Part shown: in pieces, positions 63,025 through 64,000 of the stretch
Numbering within the stretch: position 1 is the stretch's first letter
How the letters are laid out: each line of letters starts with the position of its first letter
Assembly (NCBI GenBank): GCA_017991595.1
Contig: JAGOQJ010000003.1
Coordinates: 1-64,000, forward strand
Origin: Candidatus Didemnitutus sp.
GTDB taxonomy: Bacteria; Verrucomicrobiota; Verrucomicrobiia; Opitutales; Opitutaceae
Reading direction: 5' to 3'
Length of the DNA stretch: 64,000 bases
Translations under genes and position numbers: made by a program
Notes under the pieces: model-generated
The model's input: the letters and a program-made list of their open reading frames with translations, nothing else
Told to the model about the DNA's origin: nothing
The model's database searches: none

Positions 63025-63936
63025 TCACGTCGCGCTCATGGCGCCTTGGCTTCGCGCCGCACGGCGGATGCCTTCCGCGAGGCTCACGAGCGGGTGCCAA
63101 CCGGTGGCCGCGCAGAAGCGATCGTTGCTCAGGCGGCTGTCGTGCACGTCCCATGCGGGCGCCTCGGCCCGCTGCTCGGCGATGGTCCGGCCGGTCTCGC
63201 GCTGCACCAGATCGAGCACCTCGCGGATGGTGTGGGATTCACCGGCGCAGAGGTTGAACGTGCCGTCGAGCCGCCGGGCGAGCGCCAGTTCCAGCCCGGA
63301 GAGAAAGTCGGTGTAATGGAGGAAATCCTTCCGCGCCGAACCGTCGCCCCACAAGGTCAGCACGTCTCCGCTCAACGCGCAGCGCAGTGCGTGCGGGACG
63401 ATGCCCTGCATGCGAGCCGGATCGACCGGGTAGCCGTAGGGATTCGAAATGCGCAGGATCGCGCAGGGCAGACCGGTGCGGGCGGCGTGGGTGCGCACGA
63501 TCTCCTCGGCGGCGAGCTTGGCGCGCCCGTAGTGGCCGATGGGCTGACAGGCGTCGTCCTCGCGGCTCGGGCGGCCCGGGGCGTTGCCGTAAACGGCACC
63601 GCCGGTGGAAAAAAACACGAAATGAGGCCGCTCACCCGCGCGTGCGGCGCTTGTGGCGTCGAGCAGGCGTTGCAGGAGCGGGAGGTCGCGGTGCCATTCT
63701 CCGCCCGGGTCGCGCTCCGAGGTGGCGGGCAGCGTGCTCCAGCCGAGGTGCAACAGACTGTCGCCGGGCCCGAGCGTCGCGGGATTTTCCAACTCCCGCA
63801 GATCGTGCCAGCCGTCGGCGGCGGTGCGCGAGTAGAGCTGGACCTCGTGGCCGGAGGCGCGGAATCGCTCCGCCACCAGCGCCGCGAGACGGCCCCGGCC
63901 GCCGGTGAGGTGGAGACGCTGGCCCGTGGCACGCAT
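63025..63936 (-). CDS. NAD-dependent epimerase/dehydratase (extended SDR)
   Basis: A 303-residue sugar-nucleotide epimerase or reductase type protein. The N-terminal nucleotide loop LTGGRGRLAALVAERF has Ala where the last Gly of GGxGxxG is usual. FFSTGGAVYGN and the YGRAKLAAEE (YxxxK) supply catalytic residues. ISNPYGYP and the late FNLCAGESHTIREVLDL follow the SDR pattern. ATG 63936 is used; an in-frame ATG at 63993 adds 19 unlikely residues. First gene of the glycan operon in this window. Confidence 0.82.
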   Translation of the reverse strand: MRATGQRLHLTGGRGRLAALVAERFRASGHEVQLYSRTAADGWHDLRELENPATLGPGDSLLHLGWSTLPATSERDPGGEWHRDLPLLQRLLDATSAARAGERPHFVFFSTGGAVYGNAPGRPSREDDACQPIGHYGRAKLAAEEIVRTHAARTGLPCAILRISNPYGYPVDPARMQGIVPHALRCALSGDVLTLWGDGSARKDFLHYTDFLSGLELALARRLDGTFNLCAGESHTIREVLDLVQRETGRTIAEQRAEAPAWDVHDSRLSNDRFCAATGWHPLVSLAEGIRRAARSQGAMSAT

Positions 63937-64000
63937 CGGCGGACGCTGGCAGGGCGGGGCGCGACTTGGCAAGCGCGGGGCGGCGAGTTGCATTTCGCTC

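Overview
The window is a high-GC, gene-dense piece of a Gram-negative chromosome, most likely from the phylum Verrucomicrobiota and probably an Opitutaceae-like organism. This placement is inferred from gene content. Supporting features are a double-length UvrA with four ATPase domains (a form also known from Chlamydiae), a 51-residue small basic protein of the Chlamydiae/Verrucomicrobia type, a MurC-MurB fusion, a DNPR-type (meso-diaminopimelate) MurE, and lipid A and glycan genes. No plasmid, phage, insertion sequence or CRISPR array was seen.

Layout. Positions 88-19833 are a complete division and cell wall (dcw) cluster on the plus strand: mraZ, rsmH, ftsL-like, ftsI, murE, murF, mraY, murD, a LysM protein, ftsW, murG, murC-murB, ddl, ftsQ, ftsA and ftsZ. 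Many neighbours overlap by 4 nt (ATGA or GTGA), which implies translational coupling. An array of MraZ-type boxes lies in front. obgE, a lone PilB-N-like protein, pilB and a LysE exporter follow (19967-24132). Next come a small membrane protein and mnmA (minus), a GH13 debranching-type enzyme, the glycolytic run gap-pgk-tpiA, and a secreted unknown. ispA with a small partner (minus) lies opposite an FmdB zinc ribbon, a membrane protein and murJ. After them come a GNAT, a PAS/zinc-ribbon protein, rpmB, a MidA-like methyltransferase, a CtpA protease and tsaD.

Positions 41785-50093 (minus) hold a LytS-type histidine kinase, the giant uvrA and a glycosyltransferase. lpdA, tRNA-Arg(CCG), a YqaA-like membrane protein, the small basic protein, cutA, rpoZ, smpB-thrB, a lone receiver protein and trmL follow. 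The window ends (63936 down to 56544, minus) in a tightly packed surface-glycan/lipid A operon: epimerase, DUF4254, LpxL-type acyltransferase, FkbM methyltransferase, heptosyltransferase, glycosyltransferase, and an oppD-oppF ATPase pair without permeases.

The most unusual signal is not a gene. Two families of 7-bp periodic repeats sit in frame inside conserved genes: one element in mnmA and five tracts in uvrA. Further tracts lie between genes. In the TCAG/CTGA family the arms are inverted, so each element could fold into an imperfect hairpin. A separate pair of near-identical palindromes is inserted in frame in the MurC half of murC-murB. These resemble, in concept only, the heptameric STRR repeats of cyanobacteria and the protein-coding palindromic elements of Rickettsia. 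FtsZ also lacks the second T7-loop aspartate, and FtsA has a changed phosphate-binding loop.
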